In this document: one piece after another, positions 36,241-44,465 of the stretch
How the letters are laid out: each line of letters opens with the position of its first letter
Numbering within the stretch: position 1 is the stretch's first letter
Assembly: GCF_011801145.1 (NCBI RefSeq)
Contig: NZ_CP046172.1
Coordinates: 3,658,001-3,722,000, forward strand
DNA from: Nocardia arthritidis
GTDB lineage: Bacteria; Actinomycetota; Actinomycetes; Mycobacteriales; Mycobacteriaceae
DNA: 64,000 bases
Direction of reading: 5' to 3'
Position numbers and translations under genes: made by a program
Notes under the pieces: generated by a model
Told to the model about the DNA's origin: nothing
The model's input: only the letters and a program-made list of their open reading frames with translations
Database searches by the model: none

Positions 36241-38445
36241 ATGAAAAATGCGCAGTACGAAGGGCTGAGCCGACGTCAGTTCTTGGGGGGAGCGGCGGTG
36301 GTGGCGGCGAGCCTGTCAGGTGGTCGGGCGGCCGTCGAATCCGCGCAGACCCTGCCTGATTTCGCCCGCTGGCTCGGGCGGGCGGCGCAGGTGACGATCA
36401 CCCGCGATGACTGGGGGATCGCGCATATCTATGGCAGGACCGATGCCGATGCGGTGTTCGGGATGATGTATGCCCAGGCCGAGGACGATTTCAACCGGAT
36501 CGAAACCAACTATCTGACCAACCTCGGCCGGCTCGCCGAGGCCGATGGCGAGGGTGCGATCTGGCAGGACCTGCGCCAGCGGCTGTTCATCGATCCCGAG
36601 GCGCTGAAGAACGATCTCTATCCGAGTTGCCCGGCCTGGTTACGCGAGCTGATGGAGGCTTGGGCGGACGGGCTGAACTATTACCTCGCGACGCACCCTG
36701 ATGTACATCCGCGCGTGATAACGAGATTCGAGCCGTGGATGGCGCTGAGCTTCACCGAGGGCAGTATCGGCGGCGACATCACGCGAGCGTCGCTCACCCG
36801 GCTGCAGGCCTTCTACGAGAACCGAACGGCGCCCACCGATGCGGGCCCCGGGCTGCCGCGCGAACCCACGGGCTCGAACGGCATCGCGATCGCGCCGAGC
36901 CGCACGCAGGACGGCAATGCGCTGCTGCTGATCAACCCGCACACCACTTTCTACTTCCGCTCGGAACAACAGGTGACCAGCGGTGAAGGGCTCAACGCCT
37001 ACGGTGCGGCCACCTGGGGGCAGTTCTTCATCTACCAGGGCTTCAACGAGCACACGGGCTGGATGCACACCTCGACCGGCGCCGATAACGTCGACGAGTT
37101 CGCCGAGACGATCGTGACAGCGGCGGATGGCGGCCTTTCCTACCGGTACGGCGCCGAGTCGCGGCCGGTGACCACGAAGACGATCACCCTGACCTATCGC
37201 ACGGCCGACGGCGGGCAGGCCGATCGCAGTTTCACCACCTTCGCGACGCATCACGGACCGATAGTTGGTGAGGCGGACGGCAAATGGATCGCGTTCGCGC
37301 TGATGAACAAGCCCGTGGCGGCGCTGCAGCAAAGCTACTTGCGCACCAAGGCAAGGGATTACGCGGAATATCTTCGGGTGGCGGAATTCAAGGCCAACAG
37401 CTCGAACAACACGATATTCGCGGATTCGAGGGGCACTATCGCCTTCCTGATGCCGCAGTTCATGCCGATCCGTGACGACCGCTTCGACTATCGCAAGCCC
37501 GTCGACGGCAGCGATCCGGCGACCGACTGGCAGGGGCTGCACGATCTCGCGGACATGCCGCAGGCGGTGAATCCGCGCAACGGTTGGGTGTTCAACACGA
37601 ACAACTGGCCCTGGACCTGCGCGGGCCCGGCGAGTCCCGAATCCACCAAGTATCCGCGGTATTTCGATCAGGTCGGCGAGACCGAACGCGGGCCGCATGC
37701 TGTCGAGCTGCTGAGCGCGCAGCAGGTCTTCACCCCACAGACGTTGCGCGACACCGCCTTTGATTCCCATATCCCCGCCTTCGCCCCCGATGCGGGTAAC
37801 GGGGAGCCGGTGCACGGGCTCATACAGCAGCTCGTCGCGGCGTGGGACCAACTGCCCGAGGGCAATTCGCGGAAGGCGAAGCTCGCCGACCCGATCGGCC
37901 TGCTGCGCGGCTGGGACTATCGGTGGGGCACGGATTCGACCGCGACTTCGCTGGCCATATTCTGCGCCGAGGGGCCGCGCGGCACCGATGAGCAGCGACT
38001 CGCATCGCTGGAGGCGGCGATGGAGCGGCTCACGCGCGATTTCGGCAGCTGGCAGGTGCCCTGGGGCGAGATCAACCGCTTTCAGCGCCTCGACGACGCG
38101 ATCGACCAGACCTTCGACGATGAGAAGCCGAGCACCCCGGTGCCTTTCGTCTCCGCGACGTGGGGGTCCCTCGCCTCGTACGGTGCGAAGCGCCAACCGA
38201 CACCGGACGGTGGCACAACCAAGCGCTACTACGGCACCAGCGGCAATACCTTCGTCGCGGTCGTGGAATTCGGGCCGAGGCTGCGTGCCATGGCGGTGCG
38301 AGAGGGCGGCCAGAGCGGCCACCCCGACTCGCCACACTTCACCGACCAGGTCGAACGCTACGCGAGCGGCAACCTCCGGCCCGTCTATTTCTACCCTGAG
38401 GACCTCGACGGCCACATCGAGCGGAGCTACCGCCCGGGCATGTGA
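36241..38445 (+). CDS. Tat-exported penicillin acylase-family N-terminal-nucleophile hydrolase
   Basis: A 734-residue Ntn hydrolase precursor. The N-terminus has a twin-arginine motif (SRRQFLGG) followed by a short hydrophobic Ala-rich stretch, so it is exported folded. The alpha-subunit part (residues ~45-190) has WGIAHIYGRTDADAVFGMMYAQAEDDF. Autoproteolysis is expected before Ser212 in TGSNGIAI, giving the catalytic beta subunit (LLLINPHTTFYFRSEQ). The family includes penicillin, cephalosporin, aculeacin and acyl-homoserine-lactone acylases; the substrate is undetermined. It is transcribed alone, divergent in role from the convergent RidA gene. Confidence 0.88.
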   Translation: MKNAQYEGLSRRQFLGGAAVVAASLSGGRAAVESAQTLPDFARWLGRAAQVTITRDDWGIAHIYGRTDADAVFGMMYAQAEDDFNRIETNYLTNLGRLAEADGEGAIWQDLRQRLFIDPEALKNDLYPSCPAWLRELMEAWADGLNYYLATHPDVHPRVITRFEPWMALSFTEGSIGGDITRASLTRLQAFYENRTAPTDAGPGLPREPTGSNGIAIAPSRTQDGNALLLINPHTTFYFRSEQQVTSGEGLNAYGAATWGQFFIYQGFNEHTGWMHTSTGADNVDEFAETIVTAADGGLSYRYGAESRPVTTKTITLTYRTADGGQADRSFTTFATHHGPIVGEADGKWIAFALMNKPVAALQQSYLRTKARDYAEYLRVAEFKANSSNNTIFADSRGTIAFLMPQFMPIRDDRFDYRKPVDGSDPATDWQGLHDLADMPQAVNPRNGWVFNTNNWPWTCAGPASPESTKYPRYFDQVGETERGPHAVELLSAQQVFTPQTLRDTAFDSHIPAFAPDAGNGEPVHGLIQQLVAAWDQLPEGNSRKAKLADPIGLLRGWDYRWGTDSTATSLAIFCAEGPRGTDEQRLASLEAAMERLTRDFGSWQVPWGEINRFQRLDDAIDQTFDDEKPSTPVPFVSATWGSLASYGAKRQPTPDGGTTKRYYGTSGNTFVAVVEFGPRLRAMAVREGGQSGHPDSPHFTDQVERYASGNLRPVYFYPEDLDGHIERSYRPGM

Positions 38446-38484
38446 TCGAACGCCGAAAAGCCGACGGGGGCCGCCCGGAGAAAC

Positions 38485-38892
38485 CTACTCCGCGACGATG
38501 GCGACGGCGTCGATTTCGACGAGCATTTCGGCACGCGGGAGGCCGGTGAAAACTGTTGTGCGGCAGGGGAGTACGTCGCCGGTGGTGTTGGCGGCGACGA
38601 ATTCGCCGTATGCGTCGTTCATGGCGGCGAAGTCGTCGCGGGTGGTGAGGTAGACGCGCAGCATCACGATATCGTCGAAGGTGGCGCCGGACGCCTCGAC
38701 GATCGCCTTGACGTTCTGGAGGGTCCGGATCGTCTGTGCCGCAACGTCACCGGGGAACAGGTACTGGTTGGTGGCGGGATCCACCGGACCCTGACCGGAG
38801 ACCTGGACGAATGGGCCCTTGCGCACACCCTGGGAGAACGTGTGCGCGGGTGCGGGCGCGAGTTCGGTACGGACAGCGATCTTTTCCGACAT
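38485..38892 (-). CDS. RidA/YjgF/YER057c family imine deaminase
   Basis: A 135-residue RidA-family protein (HTFSQGVRKGPFVQVSGQGPVDP, IVEASGATFDDIVMLRVYLT, CRTTVFTGLPRAEMLVEIDAVA). The Arg in the CRTTVF segment is the conserved imine-binding residue. RidA proteins hydrolyse reactive enamines/imines released by PLP-dependent dehydratases, a role that fits the PLP enzyme in this cluster. ATG 38892 follows AAAGG. It is the last gene of the minus-strand operon kinase-IclR-RidA, 2 nt after the IclR stop. Confidence 0.92.
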   Translation of the reverse strand: MSEKIAVRTELAPAPAHTFSQGVRKGPFVQVSGQGPVDPATNQYLFPGDVAAQTIRTLQNVKAIVEASGATFDDIVMLRVYLTTRDDFAAMNDAYGEFVAANTTGDVLPCRTTVFTGLPRAEMLVEIDAVAIVAE

Positions 38893-38894
38893 GG

Positions 38895-39662
38895 TCAGCC
38901 TTTCGTGTTGGTGTCCCGGCCTGCGGTCCAGCCGAGTTCGATGGAGATGGCGTCGGCGGCCGCGCGCACCTGGGGGAGTGCGGCGAGCACCTGGTCGTGG
39001 TCGAGCAGCATGTCCGGCACCGACATGGACACCGCCGCGATCACCGCGCCGGTGCCGTTGCGCACCGGGACGCCGATGCAGTTGACGAAGGTCTCGTGCT
39101 CCTCGTGATCCTCCGCATAACCTTGTGCGGCAACCATTTCCAGCTCCGCCAGATATCGCTCGGGGGTCCGGATGGTGCGCTCGGTGAACGGGTGATAGTC
39201 GATCCGGTCGGCGATGGCCCTGCGCTCGGCGGGCGGTTGCGCCGCGACGAGCACCTTGCCGACGGCCGTGCAGTGCAGCGGAGCGGGCCGCCCGATCCTG
39301 GAATACATTCGCACGCTGTGGATCGCATCGATCTTGTCGATGTAGATGACATCGCCGGATTCGTAGGTGGCCAGATGGATGGTCTGCCCGGTCTGGGCGT
39401 TCAGCTTGGCCAGATGCGGGCGGGCGAGCGCGCGGACATCGCGGTGCTCCAGCGCCTGATTCGCCAGTTCGAACAGCCGGGAGCCGAGTGCGTAGCGATG
39501 CTGGCTGTCGTGGGTGACGAAGCGCTCGGACTCCATGGTCTGCAGCAGCCGCAGCACGGTGGATTTGTGGACGCCGAGTTGGGCGGCGAGCTGATCCAGC
39601 GACTGGGTGTCCGTGCCCAGTGAGACGAGGATGGTGAGTGCGCGCAGCAGACTTTGACTCAT
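38895..39662 (-). CDS. IclR-family regulator of the amino-sugar-acid cluster
   Basis: A 255-residue IclR protein. The winged helix SLDQLAAQLGVHKSTVLRLLQTME occupies residues ~20-45. The effector domain carries YIDKIDAIHSVRMYSRIGRPAPLHCTAVGKV and EEHETFVNCIGVPVRN. IclR proteins of this type often sense KDG or related 2-keto-3-deoxy acids (KdgR subgroup). Its ATG overlaps the kinase stop (ATGA), and RidA follows 2 nt later, so it is autoregulated with the operon. The palindromic TTGCA half-sites at 40842-40872 are its likely target. Confidence 0.92.
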   Translation of the reverse strand: MSQSLLRALTILVSLGTDTQSLDQLAAQLGVHKSTVLRLLQTMESERFVTHDSQHRYALGSRLFELANQALEHRDVRALARPHLAKLNAQTGQTIHLATYESGDVIYIDKIDAIHSVRMYSRIGRPAPLHCTAVGKVLVAAQPPAERRAIADRIDYHPFTERTIRTPERYLAELEMVAAQGYAEDHEEHETFVNCIGVPVRNGTGAVIAAVSMSVPDMLLDHDQVLAALPQVRAAADAISIELGWTAGRDTNTKG

Positions 39663-40774
39663 ATCTCAGCCTTATCGCATGCCGGGTCGGAAAGCACGGC
39701 GCCACCCGTTACGGCGGCGGCGTAATCGATACTGGTCCATTGCTTTTCGTCGACGGCCGCCAGCGCGGCCAGCACTTCCGGCGCGGGTAGCCTCGCGGCG
39801 TCTCCGGTTCCGGTGAGCGCCGCCGCCGCGCACAGGTGGCCGTAGCGCAGGCGCTGTTCGAGCGGACGGCCGTGCAGCAGTGCGGCGAGGTAACCGCCGG
39901 CGAAGGCATCGCCCGCGCCGATCCGCTCGGCCACCTCCACCCGCAGTGCGGGCACCGAAACGCGCTGTGCGCCTTCGTATCCGATAACGGCGTTGGCGTC
40001 GTCCTTGATGACGAGGCTGCCCGGTTCCGGGAACAGCGCGCGCAGCCGGTCCGGATCGTCGGTGCCGAATACCTCGCCCGCCTCGTCGGTGCCGATGAAC
40101 ACCACATCGCTGCCGCGCACCTGGCGGGCCAGTACATCGGCGGCCTGCTCGCGGCGGCCCGCCCACAGACGCGGCCGGTAGTTGAGGTCGAAGCTCACCA
40201 GCCTGCCGCGGCGCGGGAGGGCGATGAGCGCGTCGGTGAGTTCGGTGGCCGAGGCCGAAAGCGCCGTGGTGATACCGCTGAAATGCACCAGGTGGCAGCG
40301 GTCGAGCAGGTGCGCGGCGGCGGGTGCGGCCAAATCGGCGGCGGACAGCGCGCTGGCCGCGGATCCGGTGCGGTAGTACAGCATTCGGCTCTGCTGCTCG
40401 GCCAGATCGGTGGCCTTGCCGGAGCCGCTGCCGCGCTCTTTGACGTACACCGCGGTGGCGCGGGCCGGATCGGTGACCACCGCGGAGACGTCGACGCCCT
40501 GTGCCGCGAGATTTCCGACGAGGTACCGGCCGAAGCCGTCGTCGCCGACCCGGGAGATCCAGGCGGTCTCGACGCCGAGCTGGGCCAGGACGGCGGCGAC
40601 ATTGGCCTCCGCGCCGCCCGCCGTGCGCTCGAAGGTCTCGGAATCCTCCAGCGGGCCGGGATGCGCCACCAGCACCGCGAGGCCCTCGCCCACGGTCACC
40701 GCGATCCGTCTCTCGGACCCGTCGACGTCGCCGCCTGCCATCCCCGGGGGCCGTAGCGACGTATGCCGCGTCAC
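39659..40774 (-). CDS. kdgK: PfkB-family sugar kinase, probable 2-keto-3-deoxygluconate kinase
   Basis: A 371-residue ribokinase-fold kinase: GGAEANVAAVLAQLGV (PfkB signature 1), DLNYRPRLW (substrate loop typical of KDG kinases) and RIGAGDAFAGGY (signature 2, catalytic Asp). It would phosphorylate 2-keto-3-deoxygluconate to KDPG, which the aldolase at 43826 can cleave. GTG 40774 has AAGGAG 6 nt upstream; the shorter ATG 40741 is less supported. First gene of the leftward operon, divergent from the PLP enzyme gene. Confidence 0.88.
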   Translation of the reverse strand: MTRHTSLRPPGMAGGDVDGSERRIAVTVGEGLAVLVAHPGPLEDSETFERTAGGAEANVAAVLAQLGVETAWISRVGDDGFGRYLVGNLAAQGVDVSAVVTDPARATAVYVKERGSGSGKATDLAEQQSRMLYYRTGSAASALSAADLAAPAAAHLLDRCHLVHFSGITTALSASATELTDALIALPRRGRLVSFDLNYRPRLWAGRREQAADVLARQVRGSDVVFIGTDEAGEVFGTDDPDRLRALFPEPGSLVIKDDANAVIGYEGAQRVSVPALRVEVAERIGAGDAFAGGYLAALLHGRPLEQRLRYGHLCAAAALTGTGDAARLPAPEVLAALAAVDEKQWTSIDYAAAVTGGAVLSDPACDKAEI

Positions 40775-40817
40775 ACCGAACTCCTTCCGTCGCTTGCGGT
40801 AATCGGACAGTACGTGC

Positions 40818-40846
40818 AGAATAACCACACCAAACACGATGTGCAA
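40818..40846 (-). promoter_or_regulatory. promoter of kinase-IclR-RidA operon
   Basis: On the minus strand, TTGCAC (40846-40841), a 17-nt spacer and TATTCT (40823-40818) form a good housekeeping promoter about 45 nt before the GTG start. The -35 includes one TTGCA half-site. Confidence 0.6.
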
Positions 40847-40872
40847 CACTGATTGCATATTGTGCAATGCAA
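40842..40872. promoter_or_regulatory. TTGCA/TGCAA operator cluster (probable IclR site)
   Basis: Half-sites are TGCAA 40842-40846, TTGCA 40853-40857, TGCAA 40863-40867 and TGCAA 40868-40872. TTGCA-N5-TGCAA at 40853-40867 is a perfect 15-bp palindrome. They lie between the divergent kinase and PLP-enzyme genes. TATAGC at 40879-40884 may be the rightward -10. Confidence 0.55.
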
Positions 40873-40917
40873 GGAGGCTATAGCTCGGCGGGTGTATATC
40901 CGCGGGAAGGATCGGCC

Positions 40918-42201
40918 GTGGCGATCGACAAGGAAGTCGTTGCAGCACTGGACAGTCGGACGCTGGGTCCGGAGCACAAGGGGCTCCCGCCCGCGGCCTG
41001 GGGTCGCACCGTGCGCGAATTCCTGGCCACGGCACCGCATTTGGCTGATCTGGTCACCCCGGTATTCACCATCGACCGGGCCGCCGTCGCAAATAATGTC
41101 GCGGTATACGCGGATTGGACGCGGGCCAATGGCGTCCGGCTCGCACCGCACGGGAAAACCACCATGGCACCGCAACTTTGGGCCCAGCAGCTGGACGCGG
41201 GCGCCTGGGGTATCGCCCTGGCCACACCCTGGCAGGTGCAGGTGGCCCGCTCCTTCGGGGTGCGGCGCGTCCTGCTGGCCAACGCGCTGGTCGACCCGGT
41301 CGGATTGCGTTGGGTGGCAGCGGAATCGGCGCGCGATCCGGAATTCGAATTCGTGAGCTGGGTGGACTCGGTCGATACCGTGCGATGGATGGACCAGCAC
41401 CTGGGCGATACTTCGTCCCGGGTGCGGGTGCTCGTGGAACTCGGTGGGCCGCACGGCCGTACGGGTGCGCGCAGCGTCGAGTCCGCGCTCGAGGTGGCCG
41501 GGGCGGTCACCGAATCCGCGCGGCTGGAGCTGGCCGGGATCGCGGGCTACGAGGGTGCGCTCGGCCACGACCGCGGTACCGCCGCGATCGACACCATCCG
41601 CCACTACCTCGGCGAAATGGCGCGCCTGCACCGCGAACTCGCGGCGCGCGGCTGGTACGGCGCGGCCGCCGTCGTCACCGCGGGCGGCAGCTCCTATCCG
41701 GACCTGGTGGTACAGGGTTTGGCGGAACTGGCCGACGAGGAAGGCGCACAGGGCGTTCCGACCACGGTGGTGCTGCGCTCCGGCGCGTACATCATCCACG
41801 ACGACGGCTTCTACGCCGGTATCTCGCCGCTGGCCGGACGGCTGCGCTCGGCCATGCACGGCTGGGCCCGCACGGTCTCCCGGCCCGAGCCGGAACTCGC
41901 GCTGCTCGACGCGGGAAAGCGCGACTTTCCGTTCGACGAGGGTCTGCCCGCGCCGCAGCTGCTCGTGGGAGCTGGAACGGCGGGGCTGAATCCGGCCGCG
42001 ACCGTGAGCGCGCTCAACGATCAGCACACCTTTCTGCGGCTGCCGGGTGGTGACGCCGCCGACGTTCCGATAGGCAGCGTGCTGCGACTCGGACTTTCGC
42101 ATCCGTGTACCGCCTTCGACAAATGGCGGCTCATCCCGGTCATCGATGACGCGAGCGCCGCGGATCCGCGCGTCGTCGACCTCGTGCACACCTTCTTCTG
42201 A
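40918..42201 (+). CDS. fold-III PLP enzyme (D-serine dehydratase/D-threonine aldolase-like), candidate D-glucosaminate dehydratase
   Basis: A 427-residue alanine-racemase-fold PLP enzyme. The Schiff-base Lys is in LAPHGKTTMAP near residue 80, and the C-terminal metal-binding motif LSHPCTAFDKW (His-x-Cys) is the DSD1 type. Such enzymes deaminate D-amino acids by dehydration. In this cluster, with KDG kinase and KDPG aldolase, dehydration/deamination of D-glucosaminate to 2-keto-3-deoxygluconate is the best-fitting reaction (inference). D-serine or another D-beta-hydroxy amino acid is the alternative. GTG 40918 follows GGAAGGA by 6 nt. First gene of the rightward operon. Confidence 0.85.
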   Translation: MAIDKEVVAALDSRTLGPEHKGLPPAAWGRTVREFLATAPHLADLVTPVFTIDRAAVANNVAVYADWTRANGVRLAPHGKTTMAPQLWAQQLDAGAWGIALATPWQVQVARSFGVRRVLLANALVDPVGLRWVAAESARDPEFEFVSWVDSVDTVRWMDQHLGDTSSRVRVLVELGGPHGRTGARSVESALEVAGAVTESARLELAGIAGYEGALGHDRGTAAIDTIRHYLGEMARLHRELAARGWYGAAAVVTAGGSSYPDLVVQGLAELADEEGAQGVPTTVVLRSGAYIIHDDGFYAGISPLAGRLRSAMHGWARTVSRPEPELALLDAGKRDFPFDEGLPAPQLLVGAGTAGLNPAATVSALNDQHTFLRLPGGDAADVPIGSVLRLGLSHPCTAFDKWRLIPVIDDASAADPRVVDLVHTFF

Positions 42202-42212
42202 GCCGGAATGCC

Positions 42213-43829
42213 ATGACCGACCTATTGATTCGCGATATCGACATCATCGACGGTACCGGTGCGCCCGGATTCCGCGGCGATGTGCGCGTGAGCGGCGACC
42301 GGATCGCCGAGCTCGCCGCACCCGGAACCTTGGACGCCGCAGGGCGATCCGTCGTCGCGGCGCCGCCGGGAACCGTGCTCGCCCCCGGCTTCATCGATAT
42401 GCACGCGCATTCCGACCTGCACCTGCTCACCGAACCCGGGCATCTGCCGAAGATCAGCCAGGGCGTCACCACCGAGGTGATCGGGCAGGACGGACTGTCC
42501 TACGCACCCATCGATGCGGCGGCGCTCGCCGTGCTGCGCCGCCAGATCGCCGGGTGGAACGGCAATCCCGCCGGACTCGACTTCTCCTGGCGCACCGTCG
42601 CCGAATACCTGGACCGGCTCGACGAGGGCATCACCCCGAACGCGGCCTACCTGGTACCGCAGGGCACATTGCGCCTGATGGTGGTGGGCCCCGAGCAGCG
42701 TCCGGCGACGACGGCCGAAATCGACCGCATGCGTGAGCTTTTGGCGCAGGGACTGCGCGACGGCGCGGTCGGCATGTCCAGCGGGCTCACCTATACCCCC
42801 GGAATGTACGCCGACACCGGCGAATTGGCCGCGCTGTGCGAGGTGGTGGCCGAATACGGCGGCTTCTACGCCCCGCACACCCGCTCGTACGGCAAGGGCG
42901 CGCTGGACGCGTACGCCGAAATGATCGGGCTGGCCCGCGCGACCGGCTGCGCACTGCACCTGACCCACGCCACCATGAACTTCGGCGTGAACCGCGGGCG
43001 CGCACCGGAATTCCTCGCGCTGCTGGCGGCGGCCCGCGCCGACGGCTGCGATATCACCCTCGACACCTACCCGTATCTGCCCGGCTCCACCACACTTTCG
43101 GCGCTGCTGCCGAGCTGGGCGATGTCCGGCGGCCCGGACGCCGCGCTGGCCCGGCTCGCCGATCCGGCCGAGCGTGCGCGAATCACCCTGGACGTCAACG
43201 TGAACGGATCGGACGGCTGCCACGGGGTGACCGTCGAATGGGACACCATCCAGATCAGCGGCGTCGGTAATGACGAGTTGCGCTCCGCCGTCGGCAAGAC
43301 CGTCGCGGAGCTGGCGGCCGAGCGCGGGGCCGAACCGGTGGCGATCTTCTTCGACCTGCTGCGCCGGGATCAGTTGGCCACCACCATCCTTCAGCACGTC
43401 GGCCACGAGGAGAACGTGCGCGCCATCATGGCCGACCCCGGCCATATGGGCGGCAGCGACGCGCTGCTGGTCGGCGACCGGCCGCACCCGCGGGCGTGGG
43501 GCACCTTTCCCCGCTACCTCGCGCGGTACGTGCGCGAACTCGGCGTGCTCGGGCTGGCGGAATGCGTGCACCATCTGACCGGCCGCCCCGCCCGACGACT
43601 CCGGCTGCGCGAGCGCGGGCTGATCCGCGCCGGATACGCGGCCGATCTCGTGCTGTTCGATCCGGCGACGATCACCGACACCGCCACCTTCGAGAATCCG
43701 AAACAGCGGGCGCGCGGTATCGCGCACGTCCTGGTCAACGGCCGGTTCGCCATCGAAAACGGCACGCCGACCGGCATTCTGGCAGGCCGCTCGCTGCGTA
43801 TGGACGCCTCGCGAAAGGAGACCAGATGA
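42213..43829 (+). CDS. N-acyl-D-amino-acid deacylase family amidohydrolase
   Basis: A 538-residue TIM-barrel metal-dependent amidohydrolase: a beta-sandwich start (LLIRDIDIIDGTGAPGFRGDVRV), metal motif PGFIDMHAHSDLHLL, LHLTHATMNFG, QHVGHEENVRAIM, and ARRLRLRERGLIRAGYAADLVLFD at the end. Known members remove acyl groups from N-acyl-D-amino acids. Here N-acetyl-D-glucosaminate, an N-acyl D-amino acid of sugar type, is a plausible substrate. It starts 12 nt after the PLP gene and overlaps the aldolase start by 4 nt. Confidence 0.87.
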   Translation: MTDLLIRDIDIIDGTGAPGFRGDVRVSGDRIAELAAPGTLDAAGRSVVAAPPGTVLAPGFIDMHAHSDLHLLTEPGHLPKISQGVTTEVIGQDGLSYAPIDAAALAVLRRQIAGWNGNPAGLDFSWRTVAEYLDRLDEGITPNAAYLVPQGTLRLMVVGPEQRPATTAEIDRMRELLAQGLRDGAVGMSSGLTYTPGMYADTGELAALCEVVAEYGGFYAPHTRSYGKGALDAYAEMIGLARATGCALHLTHATMNFGVNRGRAPEFLALLAAARADGCDITLDTYPYLPGSTTLSALLPSWAMSGGPDAALARLADPAERARITLDVNVNGSDGCHGVTVEWDTIQISGVGNDELRSAVGKTVAELAAERGAEPVAIFFDLLRRDQLATTILQHVGHEENVRAIMADPGHMGGSDALLVGDRPHPRAWGTFPRYLARYVRELGVLGLAECVHHLTGRPARRLRLRERGLIRAGYAADLVLFDPATITDTATFENPKQRARGIAHVLVNGRFAIENGTPTGILAGRSLRMDASRKETR

Positions 43830-44455
43830 CCGCCGGAACGACGGCGCTGGACATCATCCGCGCCGACCGGGTGCTGACCGTGGTCCGCGCCCCGCACATC
43901 CCGGATCCGGTCGCGCTCGCGGAAGCTTTGGCGCACTCCGGGATTCGCACCCTGGAACTCACCTTCACCACGCCGGGCGTGCTGGACTACCTGAAGCGGG
44001 CGGGCGCGGCGGCCGATGCGCTGCTCGGCGTCGGCACCGTGCTCACCGGTGAGCAGGCCCGCGCGGCCATCGACAACGGCGCACGGTTCCTGGTCACCCC
44101 AGGGCTGCGGGCCGAGGTGGCCGAGGTCGCCGTCGCCCGCGAAATCCCGGTCATCATGGGCGCTTTCACGCCCACCGAGGTGCTGCAGGCGCTCGATCTC
44201 GGCGCGGCCGCGGTGAAGATCTTCCCGGCCCGCGCGCTCGGGCCCGGATACCTGAAGGACCTGCGCGGGCCCTTCCCTGATGTGGCGCTCATCCCCTCGG
44301 GTGGCGTCAACGCGGGCAATGCCGCCGACTTCCTCGCCAACGGGGCGGTCGCCGTCACCGCGGGCACCGATGTCGTGGCGCCCGCCGATGTCGCCGCGGG
44401 CCGATGGTCCGATATCGCCTCGCGCGCGGCCGCTTTCGTTCGATCCATGAAGTAA
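43826..44455 (+). CDS. eda: KDPG/KHG aldolase
   Basis: A 209-residue class I aldolase that splits 2-keto-3-deoxy-6-phosphogluconate into pyruvate and glyceraldehyde-3-phosphate. The motifs are TLELTFTTPGVL (catalytic Glu), LLGVGTVLTGEQA, FLVTPGL, VKIFPARALGP (Schiff-base Lys) and LIPSGGVNAGNAADF. ATG 43826 overlaps the deacylase stop (ATGA) and follows AAAGGAG. It is the final enzymatic step supplied by the cluster. Confidence 0.93.
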   Translation: MTAGTTALDIIRADRVLTVVRAPHIPDPVALAEALAHSGIRTLELTFTTPGVLDYLKRAGAAADALLGVGTVLTGEQARAAIDNGARFLVTPGLRAEVAEVAVAREIPVIMGAFTPTEVLQALDLGAAAVKIFPARALGPGYLKDLRGPFPDVALIPSGGVNAGNAADFLANGAVAVTAGTDVVAPADVAAGRWSDIASRAAAFVRSMK

Positions 44456-44465
44456 GGGGTACCCG

